Assembly (NCBI GenBank): GCA_017395505.1 | Contig: JAFPUH010000036.1 | Span: 1 to 46,158, forward strand | Source: Kiritimatiellia bacterium | GTDB taxonomy: Bacteria; Verrucomicrobiota; Kiritimatiellia; RFP12; UBA1067 | Direction of reading: 5' to 3' | DNA: 46,158 nt | Shown: positions 9,697 to 17,811 of the stretch, piece by piece | How positions within the stretch are numbered: the stretch's first letter is position 1 | Layout of the letters: the number at the start of each line of letters is the position of its first letter | The notes under the pieces: model-generated | Databases searched by the model: none | Told to the model about the DNA's origin: nothing | The model's input: only the letters and a program-made list of their open reading frames with translations | Made by a program: the position numbers and the translations under genes

Positions 9697-10141
9697 CGAC
9701 AGCAGCCCTCCTTTCCGCCCATACAAGTATTGCCCATGTCGCAAGGGCCGTAACCATGCCGACCGGCACCGCCACCAAGGCGCGGTAGAACACGCTGCCG
9801 TATTCAGCCTCGGACCAGAGCCTAAGCCACCCTTGGTACAGCGGATAGGCCATCACAAGCGCACCATGCGGAAACTCGCTCCACCTAGCGAGAGCCGCGA
9901 CGACCAGGAAGAAGCTAACGCCAGTCGCTGGCGGAAGTCCGGAGAGCGACTCTTCAACAGCACCGGCTGCTACAGAAAAGCATATGGCAAGGGAGATGCG
10001 CCGCCGGGAAGCAATGAATACAGTCGCGGACATCAGAACAGGAAATCCGACTCCGGCGATCTTGGGCAGAAGATCTTCCGCCGAACCGCCTATGACCAGC
10101 ACCAGCAGGGCCAGCACAATCTGGACGATGTCACTCTTCAC
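9686..10141 (-). CDS. mreD: MreD rod-shape membrane protein
   Basis: Small integral membrane protein of the elongasome, 151 residues with about five hydrophobic segments. MreD is poorly conserved, so the call rests on size, hydrophobicity, motifs such as FPHGALVMAY and above all the order mreB-mreC-mreD-mrdA-rodA. The ATG overlaps the mreC stop by 11 bases, and its own end overlaps mrdA by 11 bases, a repeated overlap length in this operon. Confidence 0.85.
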   Translation of the reverse strand: MKSDIVQIVLALLVLVIGGSAEDLLPKIAGVGFPVLMSATVFIASRRRISLAICFSVAAGAVEESLSGLPPATGVSFFLVVAALARWSEFPHGALVMAYPLYQGWLRLWSEAEYGSVFYRALVAVPVGMVTALATWAILVWAERRAAVDGS

Positions 10142-10922
10142 GGCGGATGAATACGTCCTCCAGAGATGAACAATCTACTGACGGCTGCACTTCACCCTCA
10201 CGCGCGAGACCCCTTTCGTCCGTCCGGACGTCCAGCAAAGTGCCTATCTCCAGCCCTTTGGGGAACACCCCTCCAAGCCCCGATGTCACGACCCTCGCAC
10301 GCGGAGCGATCCTGTCCGCGTTCGTCAAATACCTAAGAATCAAAATGTCGTCAGTGCCGCCAGCTATTATCCCTCGCGGCCGTTCACCCGCCGCAGTCTC
10401 TATTTCGCAGGCAACCTTTATCCTGCCGTCCGTGACGAGCGTTACGACGGAAGTATGAGGGGTCACACTTGTGACAAGCCCAACAAGTCCATCCGGAACC
10501 ACAGCCACTGCACCCTCAACCACACCGGCGAAAGAACCCTTTGCGACGCGTATGGTCTTGCCGGAACCAGACGCCCCCCCGCCAGACGAGAGAACCTCTG
10601 CGGGTATCCAGCGCCCCTTCATTCGCTCTGAATAGTCCAGCACCTTGCGCAAACGAGCATTCTCAGCCTCAAGACCGTCCAAATCGCTCCTCAGAACCGC
10701 TAGCGACGCGACCTCACGCCGTAGTCTAGCGGCCTCCGCCGAAGCCCGCGCCCCATGCATCGCGCCCGAAACGCGGGTCATTACGCGCCTTAGGAAGCCT
10801 ACCTTTGCCTTTTCGACAGGATATGCCGCCTCGACCGCGGCGGGTCGGCACGATACGAATACGAGCGCAATCGCCGTCGCCAAAGCGACGGTCAGCCACG
10901 CACCGTATGTCTTTGCCTTCAC
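10131..10922 (-). CDS. mreC: MreC rod-shape-determining protein
   Basis: Periplasmic scaffold anchored in the inner membrane that links MreB filaments to PBP2. About 263 residues: short cytoplasmic tail, a membrane anchor in the first 30 residues, a coiled coil rich in Ala/Leu/Arg/Glu (roughly 55-95), then the two beta-barrel MreC domain containing GLVGLVTSVTPHTSVVTLVTD. The GTG at 10922 is preferred because GAGGGG lies about 10 bases before it; a TTG at 10940 would add six residues and cannot be excluded. It follows mreB by a short gap and overlaps mreD. Confidence 0.88.
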   Translation of the reverse strand: MKAKTYGAWLTVALATAIALVFVSCRPAAVEAAYPVEKAKVGFLRRVMTRVSGAMHGARASAEAARLRREVASLAVLRSDLDGLEAENARLRKVLDYSERMKGRWIPAEVLSSGGGASGSGKTIRVAKGSFAGVVEGAVAVVPDGLVGLVTSVTPHTSVVTLVTDGRIKVACEIETAAGERPRGIIAGGTDDILILRYLTNADRIAPRARVVTSGLGGVFPKGLEIGTLLDVRTDERGLAREGEVQPSVDCSSLEDVFIRREE

Positions 10923-10965
10923 TCTTGGCGAACCCCTCAAATGTCAGCGGATCCGCCGAAGATCT

Positions 10966-12003
10966 TTACGATGATCTCTTGTTCTTCGCGAGGAAGTCAA
11001 GCTCGTTCATCACGACGCCCGTGCCTTCTGCCACCGCGGAAAGCGGATCGTCCGCCACCGTCACGGGAAGGCCCGTCTGCGACGCCAAAAGCTTGTCGAG
11101 ACCCCTAAGCTGCGAGCTGCCGCCCGAAAGCACAAGGCCCCTGTCGACCAGATCCGCCGCAAGTTCCGGTTCGCACTTGTCCAGCGTGGCCCTTACGGCA
11201 TCCACGATCTGAGCGACCGGCTCCTTTAGCGCATCCCTTATTTCCTCGGAGGTTATCGTCAAAGTCTTCGGCAACCCCGCCACTATATCCCTGCCCTTGA
11301 TTTCAAGCGTCTTCTCCTCACCCGTCGGATAGGCGCTGCCAATGCTGATCTTTATCATCTCGGCCGTCCTCTCGCCGATAGCGAGGTTGTAGACGCGCTT
11401 GATGTAGTTAATGATGCAGTCATCCATCGCATCGCCGCCAGCCTGCCTGGCCGAGTAGCTGTGCACTATGCCGGCGAGCGAAATGATGGCCACCTCGCAA
11501 GTACCGCCGCCGATATCGACAATCATCGAACCCGCCGGCTCGCTGACCGGCAACCCGACGCCGATTGCGGCAGCCATAGGCTCCTCGATGAGAAACACAT
11601 CGCCCGCACCGGCCGCATGGGCGGCGTCCTCGACAGCGCGCTTCTCGACCTCGGTGATGCCGCTCGGAACAGCAATCACCATACGAGGCTTGTTGTACTT
11701 CGAATAGAAGCGCTTCGGGCAGACCTTCTTGATGAAATACGCTATCATCGCCTCGGTTATGTCAAAGTCGGCTATGACACCGCTCTTCATCGGACGTATC
11801 GCTACGATGTTGCCAGGTGTGCGGCCAAGCATGCGCTTCGCCTCTTCGCCGACGGCCAGCACGCGCTTCGATCCCGCCTGTATGGCGACGACCGAGGGCT
11901 CGCGCAGCACGATGCCGCGATCCTTGGCGTACACAAGCGAGTTCGCCGTACCCAGGTCGATACCTATGTCTGTAGAAAAAAGCGCTTTCAGTTTCCCGAA
12001 CAT
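10966..12003 (-). CDS. mreB: MreB actin-like rod-shape protein
   Basis: Bacterial actin that directs the elongation machinery under the inner membrane. The 345 residues carry the full actin-fold nucleotide signatures: phosphate 1 DIGIDLGTANSLVY (about 12-25), phosphate 2 VDIGGGTCEVAIISL, and adenosine motif LSGGSSQLRGLDKLL. Length and motifs are canonical. It is the first gene of a nine-gene run extending to murJ. A good promoter (12037-12066) lies just upstream and the leader is only about 27 bases. Confidence 0.97.
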   Translation of the reverse strand: MFGKLKALFSTDIGIDLGTANSLVYAKDRGIVLREPSVVAIQAGSKRVLAVGEEAKRMLGRTPGNIVAIRPMKSGVIADFDITEAMIAYFIKKVCPKRFYSKYNKPRMVIAVPSGITEVEKRAVEDAAHAAGAGDVFLIEEPMAAAIGVGLPVSEPAGSMIVDIGGGTCEVAIISLAGIVHSYSARQAGGDAMDDCIINYIKRVYNLAIGERTAEMIKISIGSAYPTGEEKTLEIKGRDIVAGLPKTLTITSEEIRDALKEPVAQIVDAVRATLDKCEPELAADLVDRGLVLSGGSSQLRGLDKLLASQTGLPVTVADDPLSAVAEGTGVVMNELDFLAKNKRSS

Positions 12004-12036
12004 TGCAATCTCTTTCGTTTTTCGATGGTTGAGGGT

Positions 12037-12066
12037 ATTTTACCTTAAATGTGCCCTTGTTGTCAA
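12037..12066 (-). promoter_or_regulatory. mreB operon promoter
   Basis: Minus-strand -35 TTGACA (12066-12061), 18-base spacer, -10 TAAAAT (12042-12037). The -35 includes the TGA stop codon of the aspartate kinase gene (12065-12063), so promoter and upstream coding sequence share bases. It should start transcription near 12030, giving a leader of about 27 bases before mreB. It is the only convincing promoter found for the nine-gene operon. Confidence 0.7.
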
Positions 12067-13427
12067 CCGAAGAAGGCTTTGTACAACGCCCGAACCGCCT
12101 GGTCGCGGTCGGCGTGGCGGATGGCGATCATGAAAGAAACCTCGCTTGAGCCTTGGTTGACCATGCTCATCGAGATGCCTGCCGACGCCAGCGCAAGGCA
12201 CGCCTTGGCGAACATTCCCGCCGTGTAGCACATGCCTTCGCCGACGACCATGAGTATTGTGATATCCCTCTCAACTGCGACAAAGTCGGGATCCAGCTCC
12301 TTCTTTAGAAGCTGAACGACGCGGCGCTCGCGCTCCTTGGGCAGGTGCTGCCCCTTAAGCACCACGCACAGTGAATCCACCCCGGACGGCATGTGCTCAA
12401 ATGGAATCTTCTCGTTCTCAAGCACCTGCAGCAACCTGCGACCGAAGCCGATCTGGCGGTTGAGCAGATACTTCTCGACGACGATGTTGCAGAATCCATC
12501 CATCGAGGCTATGCCGACGACCGTGCCTGGTATTACGCGGCGCGACTGCTGTATCATCGTGCCGGGCTCGGAGGGATGGTTAGTATTGCGGATGTTTATC
12601 GGTATCCTCGCTCGGACGGCCGGTATGACGGCATCGTCGTTGAACACCCCGAATCCGGCATACGCCAGCTCGCGCATCTCGCGATAGGTCATCGTGGGGA
12701 TGCCCTCGCCATCCTTCACCTCGGGCACTATCCGGGGATCGACCGGATACACCGAGTCGACGTCCGTGAAGTTCTCGTACACGTCCGCACAGACCGCAGC
12801 AGCGAGAATCGAGCCTGTTATGTCGCTGCCTCCGCGCGGGAACGTGGCCACCTTGCCTTCCTTAGTGTAGCCAAAGAATCCGGGATACACCACAATCCCC
12901 TCGAAATTCGAGAAAGCGCGAGAAAGCGTCGCATAGCTCGAAGGATCCAGTGTGGCGTCACCGAATTCCCCCTGAAGGACCATTCCCGTATCCTTCGGGC
13001 TGGCATAGCGAGCCTTCTTGCCCCTGGCCCTGAACGCTTCGGCGACCAGCTTTGCGTTGTTGTCTTCTCCTGCCGCCTTTATGAGATCCATGAACTCCGC
13101 GTTGTCTAGGGTGGCGACCTGGGCAAGACGGTCCATAATGTCCATCTCTATCTCGCGGACGATCTCCTCGCCAAGCCTCAACTCGCCGGCCATCTCAGCA
13201 TAACGCTCGACGACGGCGCCATACTGCCGGTCGGTGTTCTCACCCTTTATCGCAGTCTCAGCCAGATCAATCAGCAGATCGGTGACCTTTGTATCGCCCG
13301 AATGACGCTTGCCTGGAGCCGAAACGACGACAATGCGGCGCGCGGGATCCGACAGCACTATGTCAATCACCTTGTTGAGCTGCGTCGCGTTCGCAAGAGA
13401 GCTTCCGCCGAATTTGCATACCTTCAT
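12063..13427 (-). CDS. Aspartate kinase
   Basis: Phosphorylates L-aspartate, the first step towards lysine, threonine and methionine. The 454-residue monofunctional enzyme begins with the family motif KFGGSS (5-10), has the amino-acid kinase core with FPRGGSDITGS, and ends in two ACT domains (about 300-454) that normally bind lysine or threonine for feedback control. It is 25 bases downstream of homoserine dehydrogenase, so the two first-branch enzymes are co-transcribed. Whether it is lysine- or threonine-sensitive cannot be read from sequence alone; pairing with hom suggests threonine supply. No attenuator or riboswitch is visible. Confidence 0.93.
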   Translation of the reverse strand: MKVCKFGGSSLANATQLNKVIDIVLSDPARRIVVVSAPGKRHSGDTKVTDLLIDLAETAIKGENTDRQYGAVVERYAEMAGELRLGEEIVREIEMDIMDRLAQVATLDNAEFMDLIKAAGEDNNAKLVAEAFRARGKKARYASPKDTGMVLQGEFGDATLDPSSYATLSRAFSNFEGIVVYPGFFGYTKEGKVATFPRGGSDITGSILAAAVCADVYENFTDVDSVYPVDPRIVPEVKDGEGIPTMTYREMRELAYAGFGVFNDDAVIPAVRARIPINIRNTNHPSEPGTMIQQSRRVIPGTVVGIASMDGFCNIVVEKYLLNRQIGFGRRLLQVLENEKIPFEHMPSGVDSLCVVLKGQHLPKERERRVVQLLKKELDPDFVAVERDITILMVVGEGMCYTAGMFAKACLALASAGISMSMVNQGSSEVSFMIAIRHADRDQAVRALYKAFFG

Positions 13428-13452
13428 ACTACGCCCCCCTTATGATTGACCT

Positions 13453-14754
13453 CTATATCATGCGAAGCTTGACTGGCTTCGCGCCCACAACCCCGCTGGC
13501 CTCGATCTCTGCGAGCGCCTTTTCCAGGTCGGATACCTTAGCCTCGTGCGTCAGCACGACTACCGGAATGAACCCGGATGCCGCATCGCCGCCAACCTTC
13601 TGAGAATTCGCTGCCGAGATGCTCACGTTGTTCCGGCCGAGAATAGCCGCAAAAGTACCGAACGTACCTGGCCTGTCGGCGACCATGAAGCGTATGTAGA
13701 AGCGTGACGCAACCTCACCCGCCGCCTTGAGGCGCACGTTGCCGTCGCCGTAGTTGGGCATTCCGCGAGAGTAGCGCGTTTCGCCAGCCGCCAGGTTGCG
13801 GGCGATGTCGCCTATATCGCCGACTACGGTGGATGCTGTCGGCGCCCTGCCCGCTCCACGACCGTAGTACATCGTATAGTCGCTCATGTCGCCCTTGACC
13901 CACGCCGCATTGAAGGCGTCGTTGACGCTTGCGAGCATATGCGACATCGGAACGAGCGTCGGCGCTACCGACACCTCTATCTCGTCGCCGTCCTTCGCCA
14001 CTCGGGCGAGCAGCTTTATCCTGTATCCGGAATCCGCTGCGTACCTCACGTCTACCTCGGCGAGATTGCGTATGCCCTCCACATTCACGTCGGAGAGCTT
14101 CGGCTGGAAGCCGTATGCGAGCGCCGCAAGTATGCATGCCTTGTGAGCCGTGTCGAAGCCGTCTATGTCGAGAGATGGATCCGCCTCGGCATAGCCTAGG
14201 CGCTGGGCATCCTTGAGAACCTCGCCGAAAGGCAGACCCTCGTTCTCCATCCTCGTGAGGATGTAGTTGCAGGTGCCGTTGAGTATGCCGTCGATGGACT
14301 CTATGCAATTGCCGGCCATACCTTCGCGGAGCACACGGATTATCGGTATTCCTCCGCCTACCGAAGCGCCGAAGTATATGTCGACGTTGTTCCTGGCCGC
14401 CGCATCGAATATCTCGCCGCCATGCTCGGCAAGAAGCTTCTTGTTCGCGGTAACTACGCACTTTCCGTTCGCCAGGGCCTCAAGCACGAACGCCTTCGCG
14501 ACGCCGGTGCCGCCGATCGTCTCGACGACGATTTGCACCTCAGGATCCGACAGCACGCCCTTGGCATCAGTCGTCAGGACACCATCCGGAATCGACACGC
14601 CACGGTCGGTCGTTATGTCCAGATCGGCGACGCGCTTGAGCACGATATCCACGCCAAGACGCTTCGCCATGACGTCGCGATGCCTTAAGAGGCCATCTGC
14701 GACGCCTGCGCCGACGGTTCCGAAACCGAGAATGCCTACTCCGATTTGCTTCAT
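13453..14754 (-). CDS. hom: Homoserine dehydrogenase
   Basis: NAD(P)H-dependent reduction of aspartate semialdehyde to homoserine. The 433-residue protein has an N-terminal Rossmann fold (GFGTVGAG, 10-17), the catalytic domain with GILNGTCNYILT and YAEADPSLDIDG, and a C-terminal ACT domain (VADRPGTFGTFAAILG, from about 343), as in monofunctional Hom. The ATG at 14754 is used: an upstream TTG at 14772 would place the AAGGA ribosome site inside the gene. It heads a two-gene operon with aspartate kinase and is divergent from ddl. Confidence 0.95.
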   Translation of the reverse strand: MKQIGVGILGFGTVGAGVADGLLRHRDVMAKRLGVDIVLKRVADLDITTDRGVSIPDGVLTTDAKGVLSDPEVQIVVETIGGTGVAKAFVLEALANGKCVVTANKKLLAEHGGEIFDAAARNNVDIYFGASVGGGIPIIRVLREGMAGNCIESIDGILNGTCNYILTRMENEGLPFGEVLKDAQRLGYAEADPSLDIDGFDTAHKACILAALAYGFQPKLSDVNVEGIRNLAEVDVRYAADSGYRIKLLARVAKDGDEIEVSVAPTLVPMSHMLASVNDAFNAAWVKGDMSDYTMYYGRGAGRAPTASTVVGDIGDIARNLAAGETRYSRGMPNYGDGNVRLKAAGEVASRFYIRFMVADRPGTFGTFAAILGRNNVSISAANSQKVGGDAASGFIPVVVLTHEAKVSDLEKALAEIEASGVVGAKPVKLRMI

Positions 14755-14783
14755 TATAGAATCTTCCTTCAAGTAAAGTGTGT

Positions 14784-14813
14784 ATTTTACTATATATGAC
14801 CTCCCCCCGTCAA
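14784..14813 (-). promoter_or_regulatory. hom-aspartate kinase promoter
   Basis: Minus-strand -35 TTGACG (14813-14808), 18-base spacer, -10 TAAAAT (14789-14784). The same -10 and same spacer length occur at mreB. Expected leader before hom is about 22-25 bases and includes AAGGA. It is back to back with the ddl promoter in the 117-base divergent intergenic region. Confidence 0.65.
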
Positions 14814-14854
14814 TGGGCGCCGCAAAACGCGACTTTCCGTCGTGAAGCGAAATT

Positions 14855-14863
14855 TGGTATAAT
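14855..14863 (+). promoter_or_regulatory. Extended -10 promoter of ddl operon, leaderless start
   Basis: TGGTATAAT, an extended -10 element (TGN plus perfect TATAAT at 14858-14863). Only 8 bases separate it from the ddl ATG at 14872, so transcription should begin within 0-2 bases of the start codon. The -35 region is poor (TTTCCG with an 18-base spacer), typical of extended -10 promoters. No Shine-Dalgarno sequence precedes ddl. Confidence 0.65.
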
Positions 14864-14871
14864 ATCCGTCA

Positions 14872-15786
14872 ATGGAAAAGATAGCTGTTTTGATGGGTGG
14901 AACGTCAAGCGAACGTGAAGTGTCGCTTGTCAGCGGAAGGAATGTCTCGGAAGCGCTCGCCTCCCTCGGCAAATACGAAGTCGTGCCTGTGGATCTGAAG
15001 TCCGACAGCCTGGATGGGTTGCCCGAGGGCATATCGCGCGCGTACATAGCGCTGCACGGCGGATGGGGCGAAAACGGCGGCGTTCAGGCCGCGTTGGATG
15101 CCAAAGGCATACCCTACACCGGGCCGGGGGCGATGTCGTCGAAGATCGCGATGGACAAGATAAAGACCAAGATGGTGCTTGAGATGAAGGGCGTGCCTAC
15201 GGCCGCGTGGTCGCTTGCGTCGCCTGGAACCGAGGCCTCGCCTCTGCCTCTGCCAGTAGTCGTCAAACCGCCGTGCGACGGATCGTCTGTCGGCATATCC
15301 AAGGTATCGACCGCCGGGGAGTGGACGCCCGCTCTGGCCGCTGCGCTCGCAGCGCAGGGTGGCGCGGGGGAGGTTCTCGTCGAGGAGTTCATCCCCGGCC
15401 GCGAAATGACGGTCGGCGTAATCGACGGCGAGGCTCTGCCTGTGCTGGAGATCGTCGCGAAGAACGGGTGGTACGGCTACGACGAAAAGTACAAATCCGA
15501 TGAGACGAGATATCCCTTCTACGGCGAGGAAGGCAGCGCCGTAATACCGGGCTGTCCGCCGGAAAAGCTGCAGCAGGTCGCGCTTGAGGCATACAATGCC
15601 ATCGGATGCCGTGGCGTGACGCGAGTGGACTTCAGGGTGTCGCCGCTCGGCAGGTGCTACGTGCTCGAGCTGAACACGTCGCCCGGCTTCACATCGCACT
15701 CCCTGGTGCCCAAGGCCGGCATGAAGACCGGGCTCTCCTTCGCGGGGGTCTGCGACAAGATACTCGGCTGCGCGAGGTTCGGCTGA
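14872..15786 (+). CDS. ddl: D-alanine--D-alanine ligase
   Basis: Cytoplasmic ATP-grasp enzyme that makes D-Ala-D-Ala for peptidoglycan stem peptides. 304 residues, normal for Ddl. Visible motifs: MGGTSSEREVSLVSG (8-22), the ATP-grasp PPCDGSSVGISKV, EEFIPGREMTVGV, and the C-terminal LELNTSPGFTSHSLVPKA. The start is fixed by the conserved N-terminus beginning right after the ATG. It leads the division cluster, one base before ftsQ, and appears to be translated from a leaderless transcript. Confidence 0.96.
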   Translation: MEKIAVLMGGTSSEREVSLVSGRNVSEALASLGKYEVVPVDLKSDSLDGLPEGISRAYIALHGGWGENGGVQAALDAKGIPYTGPGAMSSKIAMDKIKTKMVLEMKGVPTAAWSLASPGTEASPLPLPVVVKPPCDGSSVGISKVSTAGEWTPALAAALAAQGGAGEVLVEEFIPGREMTVGVIDGEALPVLEIVAKNGWYGYDEKYKSDETRYPFYGEEGSAVIPGCPPEKLQQVALEAYNAIGCRGVTRVDFRVSPLGRCYVLELNTSPGFTSHSLVPKAGMKTGLSFAGVCDKILGCARFG

Positions 15787-15787
15787 C

Positions 15788-16609
15788 ATGAAGCGCAACA
15801 AGATAGAGAGCCGAAACGGGCTCAAGGGCTTCGTGGCCATACTCTCCGTTCTGATCGTAGCAGCCATTGCCATCGGCCTTTTCATGGCCTACACCACCCT
15901 TCGCGACATGTGGCTTGAGCAGTGTGTCGTTACCGACGCCGCCGGGCAGATACAGGTTACGTCAGGCAAGCTGGTAAAGGCGGACGTGATCGCCGATGCG
16001 TTCGACCTGAAGAACGGCGCCAATCTGGCGACGATCGACTTCGCCGAAAAGCGCCGCGAGGTTATAGAGAAGTATCCGGCGATACGCGACATCATGGTAG
16101 AGCGCCGTCTGCCGAACAAGGTCTGCATATCGGTGGTCGAGCGCGAACCCGTTGTCAGGATGAACCTTCGCGGGCAGAAAGGCGAGACCGGGCGTGTCGC
16201 CGACACCGAGGGTGTGGTGTTCCAGTGCCGCCGCGGAACAAGCCTTCTCCCCATAGTGCGCGAGGCCCAGGCGCCAGGAACATCCGTCGGCAAGCGGCTC
16301 ACCGGCCGAGCGCTCGCCGCGCTCAGGCTCGTCGAGATATGCCGCATGCCGGAGCTTCAGGATCTTGGCGTGCTCGAGGTCGACATCTCCAAGCCGGACT
16401 TCCTGTGCACGACGCTGGGCGACTATTCCACCGCCAAGATCGCATGGGGCGGAATGGATGATCCAGACTCGACATCGCGCGCAGACCTTATCGAGACTCT
16501 GCGCAACCTGAGAAACGCAATAAAGAGCAACGTCGGGCAGGGCGTAAAGACTTGGAACGCCACCTCGCCCGAATTCATCTACGCCGACACCAAGGAGAAG
16601 ATACAATGA
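15788..16609 (+). CDS. ftsQ: FtsQ-like cell-division protein
   Basis: Bitopic inner-membrane divisome protein. 273 residues: basic N-terminal tail, one membrane helix (about 15-38), a POTRA-type domain (about 40-125, ending PNKVCISVVEREPVVRM) and a beta domain. FtsQ is weakly conserved, but the topology, size and position between ddl and ftsA are diagnostic. It begins one base after ddl and its stop overlaps the ftsA start as ATGA. Confidence 0.85.
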   Translation: MKRNKIESRNGLKGFVAILSVLIVAAIAIGLFMAYTTLRDMWLEQCVVTDAAGQIQVTSGKLVKADVIADAFDLKNGANLATIDFAEKRREVIEKYPAIRDIMVERRLPNKVCISVVEREPVVRMNLRGQKGETGRVADTEGVVFQCRRGTSLLPIVREAQAPGTSVGKRLTGRALAALRLVEICRMPELQDLGVLEVDISKPDFLCTTLGDYSTAKIAWGGMDDPDSTSRADLIETLRNLRNAIKSNVGQGVKTWNATSPEFIYADTKEKIQ

Positions 16610-17811
16610 GCGACATATATGCGGCGCTTGAGATTGGCACGACCAGGACGCTGCTCGCCATCGGCGAAGCCGGAACGTCCGGCCGCATCAAGCTTACGTG
16701 TCATGCGTCGATTCCGTCGACTGGCGTGCGCAAGAGCAAGATCCTCGACATCAAGCAGGCCACACAGGCGATAAAGGGGGTTCTCTACGCGATCGAGAAG
16801 AAGCAGTCTGAAGCCGGTAGCGACATAACGATCGGCAACGCCTATCTTGTCGTCTCGGGCCAGCACATAAAGGCCGACCCGTTCACCGGCTCCATCCAGA
16901 TCGACGGGCGCGTCACCGACAACGACATCAACGATCTCTCCGAGCAGGCCCACAACATGACTCTTCCCAAGGACAGGGAGCTGCTCGACATAATAGATCA
17001 GGACTACAACCTCGACAACTTCGGCGGAATATCCACGCCCAAGGGCATGGCTGGGCGCGTGCTTAAGCTCAACACTCTGCACATACACGCCGAGCGCAAC
17101 AGGATAGAGGACGCGCGGACGGCAGCGAACGGCGCAAGGCTGGAGATACGCGAGCCGCTCTTCGCGGCGACATGCGCCGCCGAAGCCGTAATCGAGGAGT
17201 ACGAGCGCAAGAATGGCGCCCTTGTGATTGACCTTGGCGGCGGTTCGACAGGCTACGCCGCATACATAGACGGCTACCTGGTGTCGTCCGGAGTGATCGG
17301 AGTCGGCGGCGACCATGTGACAAATGACATCGCGCACGCCTTCCAGACGAACCAGTCGCAGGCCGAAGCCCTCAAGACCGAGGAGGCGTCGGCCACTATA
17401 AGCCAGGAGAGGGGCGAGGCTTCGCGCGTAAAGCTGCAGAGTTCGTCACCCCTTCTCGACTATCGCACGATATCGCGCCACGCTCTCGACACGGTTGTGA
17501 ACGCAAGGCTTCGCGAGCTGTTCGCGGTGATACGCGACACGCTCGAGTCGCAGGATCTCCTTCACAGGCTTCATTCCGGCGTGGTGCTTACGGGTGGCGG
17601 CGCGGCTATGCGAAACATAGATGCGCTGGCGCAGAGGGAGCTGGGCATGAACGTGCGCAGGGGGCGTCCGCTGGGCGTGGACGGTCTCGAGGACGAGCCG
17701 CATCCTGAATCGTTCGCATCCATATGCGGCGCGCTGCAGTACGCCCACCACGCCAACGCAACGAAACCGCTTTTCGGACTCAACAAGCTTTTCGGAGGTC
17801 TCTTCAAATGA
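16606..17811 (+). CDS. ftsA: FtsA, actin-like division protein
   Basis: Actin-family ATPase that tethers FtsZ to the membrane and recruits the divisome. 401 residues from the ATG at 16606, which has AAGGAGAAG upstream and overlaps ftsQ by 4 bases. Motifs: ALEIGTTRTLLAIGE (phosphate 1), VIDLGGGSTGYAAY (phosphate 2), VLTGGGAAMRNIDAL (adenosine). The last residues, GLNKLFGGLFK, look like the amphipathic membrane-targeting helix of FtsA. Directly upstream of, and overlapping, ftsZ. Confidence 0.94.
   Translation: MSDIYAALEIGTTRTLLAIGEAGTSGRIKLTCHASIPSTGVRKSKILDIKQATQAIKGVLYAIEKKQSEAGSDITIGNAYLVVSGQHIKADPFTGSIQIDGRVTDNDINDLSEQAHNMTLPKDRELLDIIDQDYNLDNFGGISTPKGMAGRVLKLNTLHIHAERNRIEDARTAANGARLEIREPLFAATCAAEAVIEEYERKNGALVIDLGGGSTGYAAYIDGYLVSSGVIGVGGDHVTNDIAHAFQTNQSQAEALKTEEASATISQERGEASRVKLQSSSPLLDYRTISRHALDTVVNARLRELFAVIRDTLESQDLLHRLHSGVVLTGGGAAMRNIDALAQRELGMNVRRGRPLGVDGLEDEPHPESFASICGALQYAHHANATKPLFGLNKLFGGLFK

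Noticed and set aside
14755-14871. Riboswitch or attenuator ahead of hom
   Set aside because: The hom leader is only about 25 bases once the promoter is placed, too short for either.
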